Source of the DNA: Flavobacterium sp. KMS
GTDB lineage: Bacteria > Bacteroidota > Bacteroidia > Flavobacteriales > Flavobacteriaceae
Reading direction: 5' to 3'
Length of the DNA: 64,000 nucleotides
Assembly (NCBI RefSeq): GCF_000813005.1
Contig: NZ_JSYP01000013.1
Span: 51,219-115,218, forward strand
Of this stretch, positions 41,527 to 50,508 are shown piece by piece; within the stretch, counting starts at the first letter, position 1; every line of letters starts with the position of its first letter. A model generated the notes under the pieces. The model did no database searches and was not told the DNA's origin. It saw only the letters and a list, made by a program, of their open reading frames with translations. Made by a program: the position numbers and the translations under genes.

Positions 41527-42441
41527 TTAATCCTCTAGTTTGGCGAAAAAATCATTCCTTGAAATATAATTTTTAAGAGGTAAAACCAAGCAAGTTGCCA
41601 AAACAAATGGTAGCGTAAATGCACCACCAGCATTTTGAAGAATTTCAATTTTAGCATTTACTAATCCGATATTGATTATGACACAGATTACTACTGAAAT
41701 TAAAACCAGAGCACCATCTATTTTTTTATTTCCAGCAAAAACAATGGCACACAGTACTGCATTAAAACTAAATAATCCCATATGAATTTCATTAATAGGC
41801 TCGTGTCCATGAAAAGAAAGCGCCGAACTTATTGCAGAAGCCATTAAACCATATAAAGCAGCAATAGGCGAATTTATATAAACTCCAATAAAGAAAAGAA
41901 GCCCTGCCCAAATACTTGCCTGAAAAATTACTTCTCCAAAACCATTTACCTCAGAAGAAAAAGCGTCAATATCTGTTAAATCAGGAACGGTTAGGTATTC
42001 TGGTGATGGAGGAATATTCGAAAAGTGATGAAGTAATGATACTATAATCCAGGTAACAAAAATAAATGGGAAAGTAAAAACAGGAATTTTTCTTTTGATA
42101 AAGAAATGCTGAAGCATTGCAGCAGCAATAGATCCCAGAATAACGAGTAGCCAAATAATGACTTCATTTTTGAATAAAAAAACCAATGCAACACCTACTA
42201 ATGACGGACTGAATCCGTATAATCCCATTTTAATTTCTTCTTTGTCATATTTTAAAACCTTAGCGGTAAGTGTACCTGTTAAAGATGCAAGAAGTACTGC
42301 AATACCCATTGATGCAGATCCTGCAAAAAGTCCAATGGTAAAAAGCAATCCAGTATAGATGTTTTCTTGCAGCATTATTTGTCCAACACCTTTTAAAACT
42401 TCACTTGCAAGGGGAAATTTTTGTTCTATTATTTTGTTCAT
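41527..42441 (-). CDS. Urea channel/transporter (UT/SLC14 family)
   Basis: 304 aa, ten membrane helices in two homologous halves. The urea-transporter signatures are visible in each half (QENIYTGLLFTIGLFAGS and FQASIWAGLLFFIGVYINSP; LYGFSPSLVGVAL and LFSFNAVLCAIV). It forms a passive urea channel in the inner membrane and would feed the urease encoded upstream. Last gene of the urease series, 76 bases after the nickel permease. Confidence 0.9.
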   Translation of the reverse strand: MNKIIEQKFPLASEVLKGVGQIMLQENIYTGLLFTIGLFAGSASMGIAVLLASLTGTLTAKVLKYDKEEIKMGLYGFSPSLVGVALVFLFKNEVIIWLLVILGSIAAAMLQHFFIKRKIPVFTFPFIFVTWIIVSLLHHFSNIPPSPEYLTVPDLTDIDAFSSEVNGFGEVIFQASIWAGLLFFIGVYINSPIAALYGLMASAISSALSFHGHEPINEIHMGLFSFNAVLCAIVFAGNKKIDGALVLISVVICVIINIGLVNAKIEILQNAGGAFTLPFVLATCLVLPLKNYISRNDFFAKLED

Positions 42442-42517
42442 CTTTTTCTTTTTTTATCTAATTTGTAGATTTTTTGTTTGCTATAATTGTAATTATTTAT
42501 AAAGAAATTATAACAGT

Positions 42518-43216
42518 TTACCATCCTAAGAATACCATCCCGAATGCGCAAGTTGTAATTACAAAACCACCTATTGCGTTAGAGTAGCGCTCTAGTTTTT
42601 CAGTCTTGATAAGGCTGTATCCATAACGACCTAAGATTACCATAAGTAACATGGTTAGAACGGTAGAAATTGTAAAGACACTAATAAGTACCACGATTTC
42701 GGTTACAGAACGCTGTGTTCCTGAGAAAAAGAGTAGAGGAATCAACGGTTCGCTTGGACCCATAACAAAAATTGCAAATAGAACCAAAGGTGTTACTTTT
42801 ACTCTTTTATCAGGCATTACAATTTCGCCATGTTTGTGTTCAAAAACATAAACATCTTCACCTAGAACATCAAAATGTTTATGAGGTTTGTTTTTATAAG
42901 CTTGCCAAACTCCATAGATTAAATAAATGAGTCCAAAAATCAATAAAGCCCAGCCAGAAATGTTTCCGCGTATATCCTGAAACCAGCTTATTTTATTCAT
43001 TTGCCAGCCTAAAAACACAGCAATCAGACCAAGAACTACAGAACTTAAAACATGACCAAAACCACAAACTATTGTGAGCATATAGGTTTTAAAAGCAGAC
43101 CATTTTCTTGAACGTGATAATACAATAAAAGGTAAATAATGATCTGGTCCCGACATGGTATGTATGGAACTAATGGATATGGCGGTGAGCGATAATGCCC
43201 ATAATGTCTCTGTCAT
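42518..43216 (-). CDS. ureH: Nickel permease of the urease operon (UreH/NicO-like)
   Basis: 232 aa, about six membrane helices. SIHTMSGPDHYLP contains the HxxxxDH metal motif characteristic of NiCoT/UreH permeases, and CGFGHVLSSVVLG is the second family block. A cytoplasmic loop has HKHFDVLGEDVYVFEHKH with several His. It brings in nickel for the urease active site. It overlaps the ureD stop by 4 bases, so it is translated with the operon. Confidence 0.82.
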   Translation of the reverse strand: MTETLWALSLTAISISSIHTMSGPDHYLPFIVLSRSRKWSAFKTYMLTIVCGFGHVLSSVVLGLIAVFLGWQMNKISWFQDIRGNISGWALLIFGLIYLIYGVWQAYKNKPHKHFDVLGEDVYVFEHKHGEIVMPDKRVKVTPLVLFAIFVMGPSEPLIPLLFFSGTQRSVTEIVVLISVFTISTVLTMLLMVILGRYGYSLIKTEKLERYSNAIGGFVITTCAFGMVFLGW

Positions 43217-44013
43217 GATAAAATATTTTCGGTTTTAAAAGCCCATACTTTTTTCTGTATTTTCTGGAAGCAATTAAACATTTGTTCTCCTCCGTGGCCT
43301 AATAATCTTAGAACAAAACCATCATTTTGTAAAGATGAAATTCCGAATTCCAACTCCTTTTCAGTTGACATCATTTCGTAAATCTCTTCTATAAAATCAT
43401 CAGTTTTAATGTTTTTAGTATTCAGATAAACTAAAGTGCCTTGATGAGTAAATGTTTCTAAGCAGCCTATAGAATCTAATGGGATTATTTGGGGGCGTAA
43501 TAAAATATTGTCTTTAAAAATTAATTTTTGTTTATGGAAGACTTCAGTTTTATTCTGAAAATGAGAATATTTAAAAACTTCTCCATGGTGTTTTCTTCCA
43601 CAAGTAATTATTTCACCCATCATAAGATCACAATCATCTTCGATGTAAATTGTATTTGTACTTATAAATGTTGAATTTTCATGTGGTACAATCGGATGTG
43701 GTACATAAAAGAAAGAAGTGTTTGCTTCCATTTTTGCAACAAGATTTTGCGTTGCATGACCATCCATATTAAATAAACGCTGGTAGGATTGTGATAATAG
43801 CTGCAAACGGGCATTTTCTTCTACCAGAACATCAATATAATAATTATCACCATTTAAAATTCCTGGTGACGAACTGGTTATCATTAAGTATGCGCCACCA
43901 TCCTTTTTTAATTGTCCCACAGGAACAACGCGAAAAGGAGGTGTTACATATACATCTTTCATGTAAGAGTTTCCATCTCTACAGCCTGTTACGATGCTTA
44001 ATTTAGAATCCAT
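43213..44013 (-). CDS. ureD: Urease accessory protein UreD
   Basis: 266 aa. UreD (UreH in some species) family: the PFRVVPVGQLKKDG opening, the YLMITSSSPGILNGDNYYIDVLVEENARLQL block and FKYSHFQNKTEVF. It forms the platform on apo-urease to which UreF and UreG attach for nickel insertion. Its start overlaps the ureG stop by one base (TAATG), and its end overlaps the nickel permease by 4. Confidence 0.9.
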   Translation of the reverse strand: MDSKLSIVTGCRDGNSYMKDVYVTPPFRVVPVGQLKKDGGAYLMITSSSPGILNGDNYYIDVLVEENARLQLLSQSYQRLFNMDGHATQNLVAKMEANTSFFYVPHPIVPHENSTFISTNTIYIEDDCDLMMGEIITCGRKHHGEVFKYSHFQNKTEVFHKQKLIFKDNILLRPQIIPLDSIGCLETFTHQGTLVYLNTKNIKTDDFIEEIYEMMSTEKELEFGISSLQNDGFVLRLLGHGGEQMFNCFQKIQKKVWAFKTENILS

Positions 44014-44651
44014 TAGCGGTATAACTTTGGTTCTTCGACATCTTCTAAAAGGGCATATTTTTTAATCCATCCTATAATACTGTCAAGACCTTCATCCGTT
44101 TTAAGATTACTAAAAACAAATGGTTTTCCCTGACGCATTCTGCGAGCATCATTTTCCATTACTTCTAAGCTTGCACCAACCATAGGAGCAAGGTCAATTT
44201 TATTAATCAGTAATAGATCAGAACGTGTAATTCCAGGACCACCTTTTCTTGGAATTTTTTCACCTCCAGATACATCAATAACAAAAATGGTTACATCGGC
44301 TAAATCTGGACTAAAGGTTGCCGAAAGGTTATCACCACCACTTTCGATTAAAATAATTTCGATATTAGGAAAGCGTTTTGCCAGTTCATCTACAGCCTCT
44401 AAATTCATACTTGCGTCTTCGCGAATGGCCGTGTGTGGGCATCCACCAGTTTCTACTCCGATGATTTTTTCTTTTGGCAAAAGACTGTTTTTAGCCATAA
44501 ATTCGGCATCTTCTTTAGTATAGATATCATTGGTAATTACCCCGATATTATAATCGTCCATTATTTTTCTGGAAAGTCTTTCCAAAAGTGCTGTCTTTCC
44601 AGATCCTACAGGACCAGCGACACCTATTTTTACATATTTTCTATCTTCCAT
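44013..44651 (-). CDS. ureG: Urease accessory GTPase UreG
   Basis: 212 aa from ATG at 44649-44651 (MEDRKYVKIG); an upstream extension to 44708 overlaps ureF and is unlikely. SIMIBI GTPase with P-loop GPVGSGKTALLE, the ITNDIYTKED switch, ESGGDNLSATFSPDLAD, the nickel-binding ETGGCPHTAIRED motif (CPH) and the NKIDLAP base-recognition motif. It supplies GTP energy for nickel delivery. Confidence 0.95.
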   Translation of the reverse strand: MEDRKYVKIGVAGPVGSGKTALLERLSRKIMDDYNIGVITNDIYTKEDAEFMAKNSLLPKEKIIGVETGGCPHTAIREDASMNLEAVDELAKRFPNIEIILIESGGDNLSATFSPDLADVTIFVIDVSGGEKIPRKGGPGITRSDLLLINKIDLAPMVGASLEVMENDARRMRQGKPFVFSNLKTDEGLDSIIGWIKKYALLEDVEEPKLYR

Positions 44652-44673
44652 TTTTATTCTAAATATTATTGTT

Positions 44674-45363
44674 TTAAGACATATATAGTCTTGAATATAA
44701 TCTCTCATGTTGCATGGCTCTTATATCAAAAGCAATGCTGCACATTCCGATTAAGTTTTTATCTAAACAAAGGGTTTCTGCTACCAATTGCGCTATTTTG
44801 GGCTGAAAGCGAAACATCATATCTTGTCCGTCTAGCTGACTCAGAGGTACTAATTTTACACTATTGGTAATCATTCCGATGCAACTGTTGTAAAAAAAGG
44901 CAAACAAAGATTCTTCCAGAGGGATTTCCATTAAGCAGGCATACATCCCAAAAGCAATAGCATAATGTCCCGTTGTATCACCTTTATAAATGCTTTGCTC
45001 GTATTGCAAAGCCAGATCAAATTCTTTATGTCGCCTGAAAATTTTAATGAATCGCAGCCCTAATTTTTGGCTGGCGTCTCGCATTTCTCTGGAAGATTTT
45101 AATGCAGTACATTCCTGATCCAGAAGAATCAGGGCTTGCAAATCATTGTTTAGCGTTTTTTCATAAGCCATTCGCATAAAAGAAGCATCATTGAATTTGA
45201 TGTTGTATTTAAGCATATTTTCAATGAAAATTTCTGCCGATGGGGTATCTTTTACGATATTGTTTTGCACATAAGTTTCCAATCCATTAGAATGTGAAAA
45301 TCCTCCTATGGGCAATGTGGGATCGGCTATATGCAGTAAACTGCCTAAAAATTTACTGGTCAT
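44674..45363 (-). CDS. ureF: Urease accessory protein UreF
   Basis: 229 aa from ATG at 45361-45363 (MTSKFLGSLLHIADPTLPIGGFSHSNGLETYV), the classical UreF opening. All-helical protein that couples UreG GTPase to UreD. It overlaps the ureE end by 11 bases. Length is normal. Confidence 0.92.
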   Translation of the reverse strand: MTSKFLGSLLHIADPTLPIGGFSHSNGLETYVQNNIVKDTPSAEIFIENMLKYNIKFNDASFMRMAYEKTLNNDLQALILLDQECTALKSSREMRDASQKLGLRFIKIFRRHKEFDLALQYEQSIYKGDTTGHYAIAFGMYACLMEIPLEESLFAFFYNSCIGMITNSVKLVPLSQLDGQDMMFRFQPKIAQLVAETLCLDKNLIGMCSIAFDIRAMQHERLYSRLYMS

Positions 45364-45862
45364 TTTTTGAGGCGATATTAATAATTTTGCTGAATAAAGA
45401 GGTACTTCCCGCATGACCGTGAGGTTCTACGTTTGATTTTAATAAATTCAGTAATTGATGTTCTTCCTTTGTAGGTTGGTAACCTGCGGCTTCTAACCAT
45501 CTAAACATGGGCATTTCAAAAGGCATTAATACTTTATCGTCTTGTATAAAAAGTGGCATATGTTTATTGCCAATTTCATAACAAACAGTTCCCATTTGCA
45601 ACATCGTAGTAGGCTTTATTACAAGAGCTTCGCAAGGTTTTATGTACACAACAATAGCTGTATCATTATCTTGATAAAGGATATCGCCATCACGTAATCG
45701 TTGTCCTTCTTTTAAGAACTTTATAGACAATTCGGTACCGCCATTGCTAGTTTTTCGCTGGATGCGCTTGGTAGATTCATACCATTCTATTTCCAGTAAG
45801 TCAACCTTTAGTTTACCTAAAGGTTGCTGGGCAGTATTACCTAATATTTCTTTAATAAGCAT
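45353..45862 (-). CDS. ureE: Urease accessory nickel chaperone UreE
   Basis: 169 aa. UreE N-terminal domain (about 1-75) and C-terminal metal-binding domain (about 78-150, with YEIGNKHMPLFIQDD containing the conserved His). The C-terminus lacks the long His tail of Klebsiella UreE but has HGHAG. Located between ureC and ureF. Delivers nickel to the UreDFG complex. Confidence 0.9.
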   Translation of the reverse strand: MLIKEILGNTAQQPLGKLKVDLLEIEWYESTKRIQRKTSNGGTELSIKFLKEGQRLRDGDILYQDNDTAIVVYIKPCEALVIKPTTMLQMGTVCYEIGNKHMPLFIQDDKVLMPFEMPMFRWLEAAGYQPTKEEHQLLNLLKSNVEPHGHAGSTSLFSKIINIASKNDQ

Positions 45863-45897
45863 GTGATAACTTTTTTAATTTAGTTTTAGCTAAGCTC

Positions 45898-47613
45898 TTA
45901 AAACATAAAATACAATTGAGCCAAAGGCAATTTAGTAGCAGGTTCACACGTAATATGTACACCATCTACCAATACTTTGTAATTCTCAGGATTTACTTCA
46001 ATATCAGGAGTTCCATCATTATGAATCATATTTGCTTTAGAGATGTTACGGCAGTTTCTTACTGGTAAAACCATTTTTTGTAAACCATATTCTTCAACAA
46101 TTCCTTTTTCGATAGAAATTTGAGATACAAAAGTGGCACAAGTACCGTATTTAGCTTTTCCGTGAGCACCAAACATTGTTCTGTAAACAATAGGCTGTGG
46201 AGTAGGGATAGAAGCATTTGGATCTCCCATTTTTGCAGCAGCGATAAATCCTCCTTTATAAATTATTTCTGGTTTTACACCAAATAATGCTGGTTTCCAA
46301 AGTACAAAATCGGCTATTTTACCTATTTCTATAGATCCTACATAATCAGAAATACCGTGAGCAATTGCTGGGTTAATAGTGTATTTAGAGATGTATCTTT
46401 TTACACGGAAATTATCATTTTCAGTATCTGGCTCTAAATATCCTCTTTGAGAACGCATTTTGCTAGCCGTTTGCCAAGTTCTGGTAACGACTTCACCTAC
46501 ACGCCCCATAGCTTGCGAGTCAGAACTCATGATACTAAATACTCCCATATCTTGTAGAATATCTTCGGCAGCAATAGTTTCTGGACGAATTCTAGAATCT
46601 GCAAAAGCAACATCTTCAGGAATGTTTTTACTTAGGTGATGACAAACCATTAACATATCCATGTGCTCATCTATAGTATTTACTGTAAATGGTCTTGTAG
46701 GATTTGTTGATGCTGGCAAAACATTTTTATACATTGCAGCTTTAATAATATCTGGTGCGTGTCCGCCTCCAGCACCTTCAGTATGAAAAGTATGTATAAC
46801 ACGACCATTAATCGCAGTCATAGTATCTTCTAGAAAACCAGCTTCGTTTAAGGTATCTGTATGTATTGCAACTTGCACATCATATTCATCAGCTACAGTA
46901 AGAGATGCATCAATAACTGCAGGAGTTGCTCCCCAGTCTTCATGAATTTTTAATCCTAATGCACCAGCTTCAATTTGTTCTACTAACGGTTTAGATGTAG
47001 AACAGTTTCCTTTTCCGAAGAAACCTAAATTCATAGGATATTCTTCTGCAGCCTGAAGCATTTTTTCAAGATTCCATTTTCCAGGAGTAATTGTTGTAGC
47101 ATTAGTTCCGTCATTTGGTCCGGTTCCACCACCAATCATTGTTGTAATACCACTATACAAAGCAGTTTCTATTTGTTGCGGACAAATAAAATGAATGTGT
47201 GTATCGATTCCGCCAGCAGTAAGGATATAACCGCTACCACCATGAACTTCGGTAGAGGCACTAATGATAAGATTAGAATCTACACCATCCATAATATCTG
47301 GATTTCCAGCTTTACCAATACCTACGATTTTACCATCGCGAACACCTACATCGGCTTTTACAATTCCCCAGTGATCAATAATAATAACTCCTGTAATACA
47401 AAGGTCTAACGAACCTTGCTCACGGATAGAAGTTGTGGATTGTCCCATACCATCACGTACTGTTTTTCCTCCACCAAAAATTACTTCGTCACCATATACC
47501 GCATAATCTTTTTCGATTTCTATTATTAAATCGGTATCTCCTAATCTAATTTTGTCTCCAGTTGTTGGTCCTGCTAGATTAGCATATTTATCTCTACTTA
47601 TTTTAAGACTCAT
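45898..47613 (-). CDS. ureC: Urease alpha subunit UreC
   Basis: 571 aa, normal length. Active-site segments are intact: THIHFICPQQ (nickel-binding His pair), the carbamylated-lysine motif GLKIHEDWGATP, AIHTDTLNEAGF, HTEGAGGGHAPDI, the flap MVCHHLSKN with the mobile Cys-His, and SSDSQAMGRVGEV. Hydrolyses urea to ammonia and carbamate using two nickel ions. It overlaps ureB by 11 bases. Confidence 0.97.
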   Translation of the reverse strand: MSLKISRDKYANLAGPTTGDKIRLGDTDLIIEIEKDYAVYGDEVIFGGGKTVRDGMGQSTTSIREQGSLDLCITGVIIIDHWGIVKADVGVRDGKIVGIGKAGNPDIMDGVDSNLIISASTEVHGGSGYILTAGGIDTHIHFICPQQIETALYSGITTMIGGGTGPNDGTNATTITPGKWNLEKMLQAAEEYPMNLGFFGKGNCSTSKPLVEQIEAGALGLKIHEDWGATPAVIDASLTVADEYDVQVAIHTDTLNEAGFLEDTMTAINGRVIHTFHTEGAGGGHAPDIIKAAMYKNVLPASTNPTRPFTVNTIDEHMDMLMVCHHLSKNIPEDVAFADSRIRPETIAAEDILQDMGVFSIMSSDSQAMGRVGEVVTRTWQTASKMRSQRGYLEPDTENDNFRVKRYISKYTINPAIAHGISDYVGSIEIGKIADFVLWKPALFGVKPEIIYKGGFIAAAKMGDPNASIPTPQPIVYRTMFGAHGKAKYGTCATFVSQISIEKGIVEEYGLQKMVLPVRNCRNISKANMIHNDGTPDIEVNPENYKVLVDGVHITCEPATKLPLAQLYFMF

Positions 47614-47983
47614 TTGATGTATTTTTAAAATTTAATTGCTCAGCTAATTTTAATGCCATGTCTTTATTATGAGATGAATTGGCATCACCGTTTACAAGAT
47701 TATTTAGTCCCATAATTCTGCGATTTCCACCTATTTTTACAAGGCTAACTTCTTTTTCTTCGCCTGGTTCAAAACGAACCGCAGTGCCAGATGGAATGTT
47801 TAAACGCATACAAAATGCTTTTTCTCTATCAAATTCCATGGCTCTGTTTACTTCAAAAAAGTGAAAATGCGAACCTATTTGTATTGGTCTGTCTCCTGTA
47901 TTAATTACTTTTATACTAGTTGTTTCACGACCTTCATTTAAGATGATATCGCCTTCTTTTATAAATATTTCTCCTGGTATCAT
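47603..47983 (-). CDS. ureB: Urease beta subunit UreB
   Basis: 126 aa. IPGEIFIKEGDIILNEGRETTSIKVINTGDRPIQIGSHFHFFEVN is the classical beta-subunit opening. RLNIPSGTAVRFEPGEEKEVSLVKIGG and GLNNLVNG follow. Structural subunit; separate from ureA as in most bacteria, not fused as in Helicobacter. Confidence 0.96.
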   Translation of the reverse strand: MIPGEIFIKEGDIILNEGRETTSIKVINTGDRPIQIGSHFHFFEVNRAMEFDREKAFCMRLNIPSGTAVRFEPGEEKEVSLVKIGGNRRIMGLNNLVNGDANSSHNKDMALKLAEQLNFKNTSNES

Positions 47984-48000
47984 TTTTTGTTTTTTTTAGA

Positions 48001-48303
48001 TTAACGAATTGGGTTGTGAACAGTTACCAGTTTAGTTCCGTCTGGGAAAGTTGCTTCTACTTGTATGTCATGAATCATTTCTGGGACACCCGGCATTACA
48101 TCGTCTCGTGTTAGTACTTTGGCACCACTTTGCATAAGTTCGGCAACAGTATTGCCATCTCTGGCACCTTCCATAACAAAAGCTGTTATGATTGCAATAG
48201 TTTCGGGATAATTAAGTTTTAATCCTCTAGCTTTTCTTTTTAAAGCGACCTCGGACGCTAAAAAGACCAATAATTTCTCGGTCTCTCTTGGAGTTAAGTG
48301 CAT
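48001..48303 (-). CDS. ureA: Urease gamma subunit UreA
   Basis: 100 aa, standard length: MHLTPRETEKLLVFLASEVA, RGLKLNYPETIAIITAFVMEGARDG and DDVMPGVPEMIHDIQVEATFPDGTKLVTVHNPI. First gene of the operon ureABCEFGD. No clear promoter could be read upstream. Confidence 0.97.
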   Translation of the reverse strand: MHLTPRETEKLLVFLASEVALKRKARGLKLNYPETIAIITAFVMEGARDGNTVAELMQSGAKVLTRDDVMPGVPEMIHDIQVEATFPDGTKLVTVHNPIR

Positions 48304-48575
48304 ATTTTTTGTTTTTAAATTGTTTAAAGAATACGGTGAATTACTTTCGAATTTGAGTACATCGAAAGTGGGGAAAACAGTAAAGTAATTTGTTGTGTGT
48401 AATTCGTAAAAATGGCACTTGATACACAGGGAGATAGATTCCGAAATTAAGTTTCAGGCAATTTTAAAACATCAAAAAGTTAGCACATAGAGTTATGCGT
48501 TTTTTTGATAAGAATACCTTTTCTACACTTTTGGAAGTTATGTTTCTGTGTATTAAAAATAGTTAACCCGAAGGT

Positions 48576-48953
48576 TTATGGTATTTTTATTGCGTGGTAT
48601 TGTAAGAATAACGGTAAATTATACTGCGTACTATTTGGACTCTCTTTTAGAAGTGAGAATCTATTATCAAATGAGTTAGTTTGTAAGTAAACCAGAATTT
48701 CATAAGGAATGAAATATGGGTTTTCTATATCTAAATCTTCATTTGAAATTATTGAATCAATATCATTATTTATTCCTGATAAGGTTTTTTGAATAGACAC
48801 TTCTTTTTTGTGACTACTCTTAAATAATGGTATTGCTTTGTTATTATCTGCTAACAAATTTTGTCCAAAAAACAGGAAAAATATAAAATAGAAGAATAGG
48901 ACAAATCTTGTCTTATTCTTAATTTTTAAAATCTCGCTTTTTAGATTATGCAT
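48576..48953 (-). CDS. Small exported protein, unknown
   Basis: 125 aa. A strongly hydrophobic segment (about 16-36, TRFVLFFYFIFFLFFGQNLLA) acts as a signal peptide or anchor. The mature part of about 90 residues is polar and has no cysteines. It lies 272 bases upstream of ureA on the same strand. No family recognised; the end FLQYHAIKI is its only regular block. A real gene is likely but not certain. Confidence 0.5.
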   Translation of the reverse strand: MHNLKSEILKIKNKTRFVLFFYFIFFLFFGQNLLADNNKAIPLFKSSHKKEVSIQKTLSGINNDIDSIISNEDLDIENPYFIPYEILVYLQTNSFDNRFSLLKESPNSTQYNLPLFLQYHAIKIP

Positions 48954-49351
48954 TTATTTTTTTGTAGAAATTGCTTTACAAAATTACTGTTTTTAGTAAT
49001 TTGTAGGCTGCTCTACCTGCTAAAGATTTGTTAAATATAATACTAAAAAAATAAATTGTCTTTGTTTAAAGGATTTATTTTCGCTGTAAGTATCTTATTT
49101 GTAGTGTTTTATGTGATTTTTAAATAGGGTTTAGATTATCCGTTTTGATTGAAAAAAACTTGAGTAAACTATTTTCTATAAAAGATGACTGATATTGATT
49201 GACGTTTATAATTGGTATTATGATTTCTGGTTGTTTCTTTTTTTATGATGATAAATCATTGTTTATATTTTTACAAATAGTATATTTTTTTTAGAATAAT
49301 TTTGTTTTATGTATTTAACTACGTAGTTTTGAATTGTAAAATATTTTGGCT
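48954..49351. other. AT-rich gap between divergent genes
   Basis: No gene. A small hairpin AAATTACT/AGTAATTT lies at 48981-49002. A -7-like TAATTTTG at 49297-49304 could serve the GNAT gene, but the -33 position reads TTA instead of TTG. No dispersed repeat is seen here. Confidence 0.5.
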
Positions 49352-49840
49352 ATGAAAACAATAATTGTTCCTATCAATAATGACTATTCAGAAGCAGTAG
49401 TTGATTTAATATTAAGCATTCAGCAAAAAGAATTTAATGTTCCTATAACTTTACAAGATCAGCCTGATCTTCTTGAAATAAATAGTTTTTATCATGAAAA
49501 AGGAGGTTGTTTTTGGGGAGCATTTGTAGATGGAGAATTGGTTGGTACTATAGCCTTGGTAAGATATGATGATAGGGAAGGCGCAATAAGAAAGATGTTT
49601 GTAAAAAAAGAGTTCAGAGGCAAAGAGTTATTCATTGCCCAACAGCTATTGGATACTTTAATTGCTTTTAGCAAAGAAAATGACATACTTGATTTATATT
49701 TGGGAACAGTTTCGATATTAGAAGCAGCTTTACGTTTTTATGAGAGAAATAATTTTATAAGAATTGAGAAAAAAACACTTCCAGAGGCATTTCCTGTAAT
49801 GGGAGCCGATAATGTGTTTTGTCATTTAAAATTAAACTAG
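49352..49840 (+). CDS. GNAT-family N-acetyltransferase
   Basis: 162 aa from ATG 49352 (MKTIIVPI); an in-frame TTG two codons earlier is weaker. The acetyl-CoA fold is shown by GAFVDGELVGTIALVRYDDREGAIRKMFVKKEFRGKELFIAQQLL, where VKKEFRGKE replaces the usual R/Q-x-x-G-x-G/A loop, and by ALRFYERNNFIRI. The substrate is unknown. The MarR gene begins 2 bases after the stop, so the two form an operon, resembling in two pieces the fused MarR-GNAT proteins of other bacteria. Confidence 0.87.
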   Translation: MKTIIVPINNDYSEAVVDLILSIQQKEFNVPITLQDQPDLLEINSFYHEKGGCFWGAFVDGELVGTIALVRYDDREGAIRKMFVKKEFRGKELFIAQQLLDTLIAFSKENDILDLYLGTVSILEAALRFYERNNFIRIEKKTLPEAFPVMGADNVFCHLKLN

Positions 49841-49842
49841 AT

Positions 49843-50328
49843 ATGATGAATATTATAGACGAATCGGGGATTTTAGCACTATCTACAAGGCTACAACGCC
49901 TTAGCGAACAATTGCGTAAAGACGGCGCTTTGCTCTACAAATCATTTGATATTGAGTTTGAACCTAAATGGTTTCCAGTAATTTACACGCTTTACAATAA
50001 AGGCGTATTGAGTATTGTAGAAATTGCCAATGAGATTGGTTACACGCATCCATCTACAATTAGTTTACTAAAAGAATTAGAAAAACAGAAACTTATTCGT
50101 TCCAAAAAAGATAAAGAAGATGAGCGTAAACGTTTAATTGTGCTTACGCCAAAAGGACAAGATCTTATTTTAAAAATGAAACCTGTTTGGGATATTATCT
50201 CAGAAGTTCTCAATGAAATTACCGATAATGAGAATAATTTATTGAAGGCTATTAATGAAGCTGAAAGTAAAATTGCCAATCAGAGTTTTTTACAAAGAGC
50301 ATTACAATTAAAGGAAAGTAAATTGTAA
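49843..50328 (+). CDS. MarR-family transcriptional regulator
   Basis: 161 aa from ATG 49843 (MMNIIDESG); ATG 49846 is equally possible. Winged helix with LSIVEIANEIGYTHPSTISLLKELEKQKLIRSKKDKEDERKRLIVLTPKGQDL, where the DERKR wing is typical. It is coupled to the GNAT gene and probably controls it. Ligand unknown. Confidence 0.88.
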   Translation: MMNIIDESGILALSTRLQRLSEQLRKDGALLYKSFDIEFEPKWFPVIYTLYNKGVLSIVEIANEIGYTHPSTISLLKELEKQKLIRSKKDKEDERKRLIVLTPKGQDLILKMKPVWDIISEVLNEITDNENNLLKAINEAESKIANQSFLQRALQLKESKL

Positions 50329-50508
50329 TCTGTTTTATGATTGTTTTTACACATATATTTTTGTGCGATTACAATATAAAGTAGAGACGCACCGTAGTGC
50401 GTCTAACAACAGGTTATTTTATTTTTGTTTACGCATGTACCTTTGTGTGATTACAATATAACGTAGAGACGCACCGCAGTGCGTCTAACAAGAGGTTAAA
50501 TCATCATT
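50329..50508. repeat. Tandem 82-base repeat, each with the AGACGCAC hairpin
   Basis: Two copies, about 50343-50416 and 50425-50498, with period 82. Each has GATTACAATATAA(A/C)GTAGAG followed by a 20-base hairpin, AGACGCACCGTAGTGCGTCT at 50385-50404 and AGACGCACCGCAGTGCGTCT at 50467-50486. The one difference within the hairpin is in the loop. The same hairpin is at 14910-14929. Lies between convergent genes, where a bidirectional terminator is expected. Confidence 0.85.
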
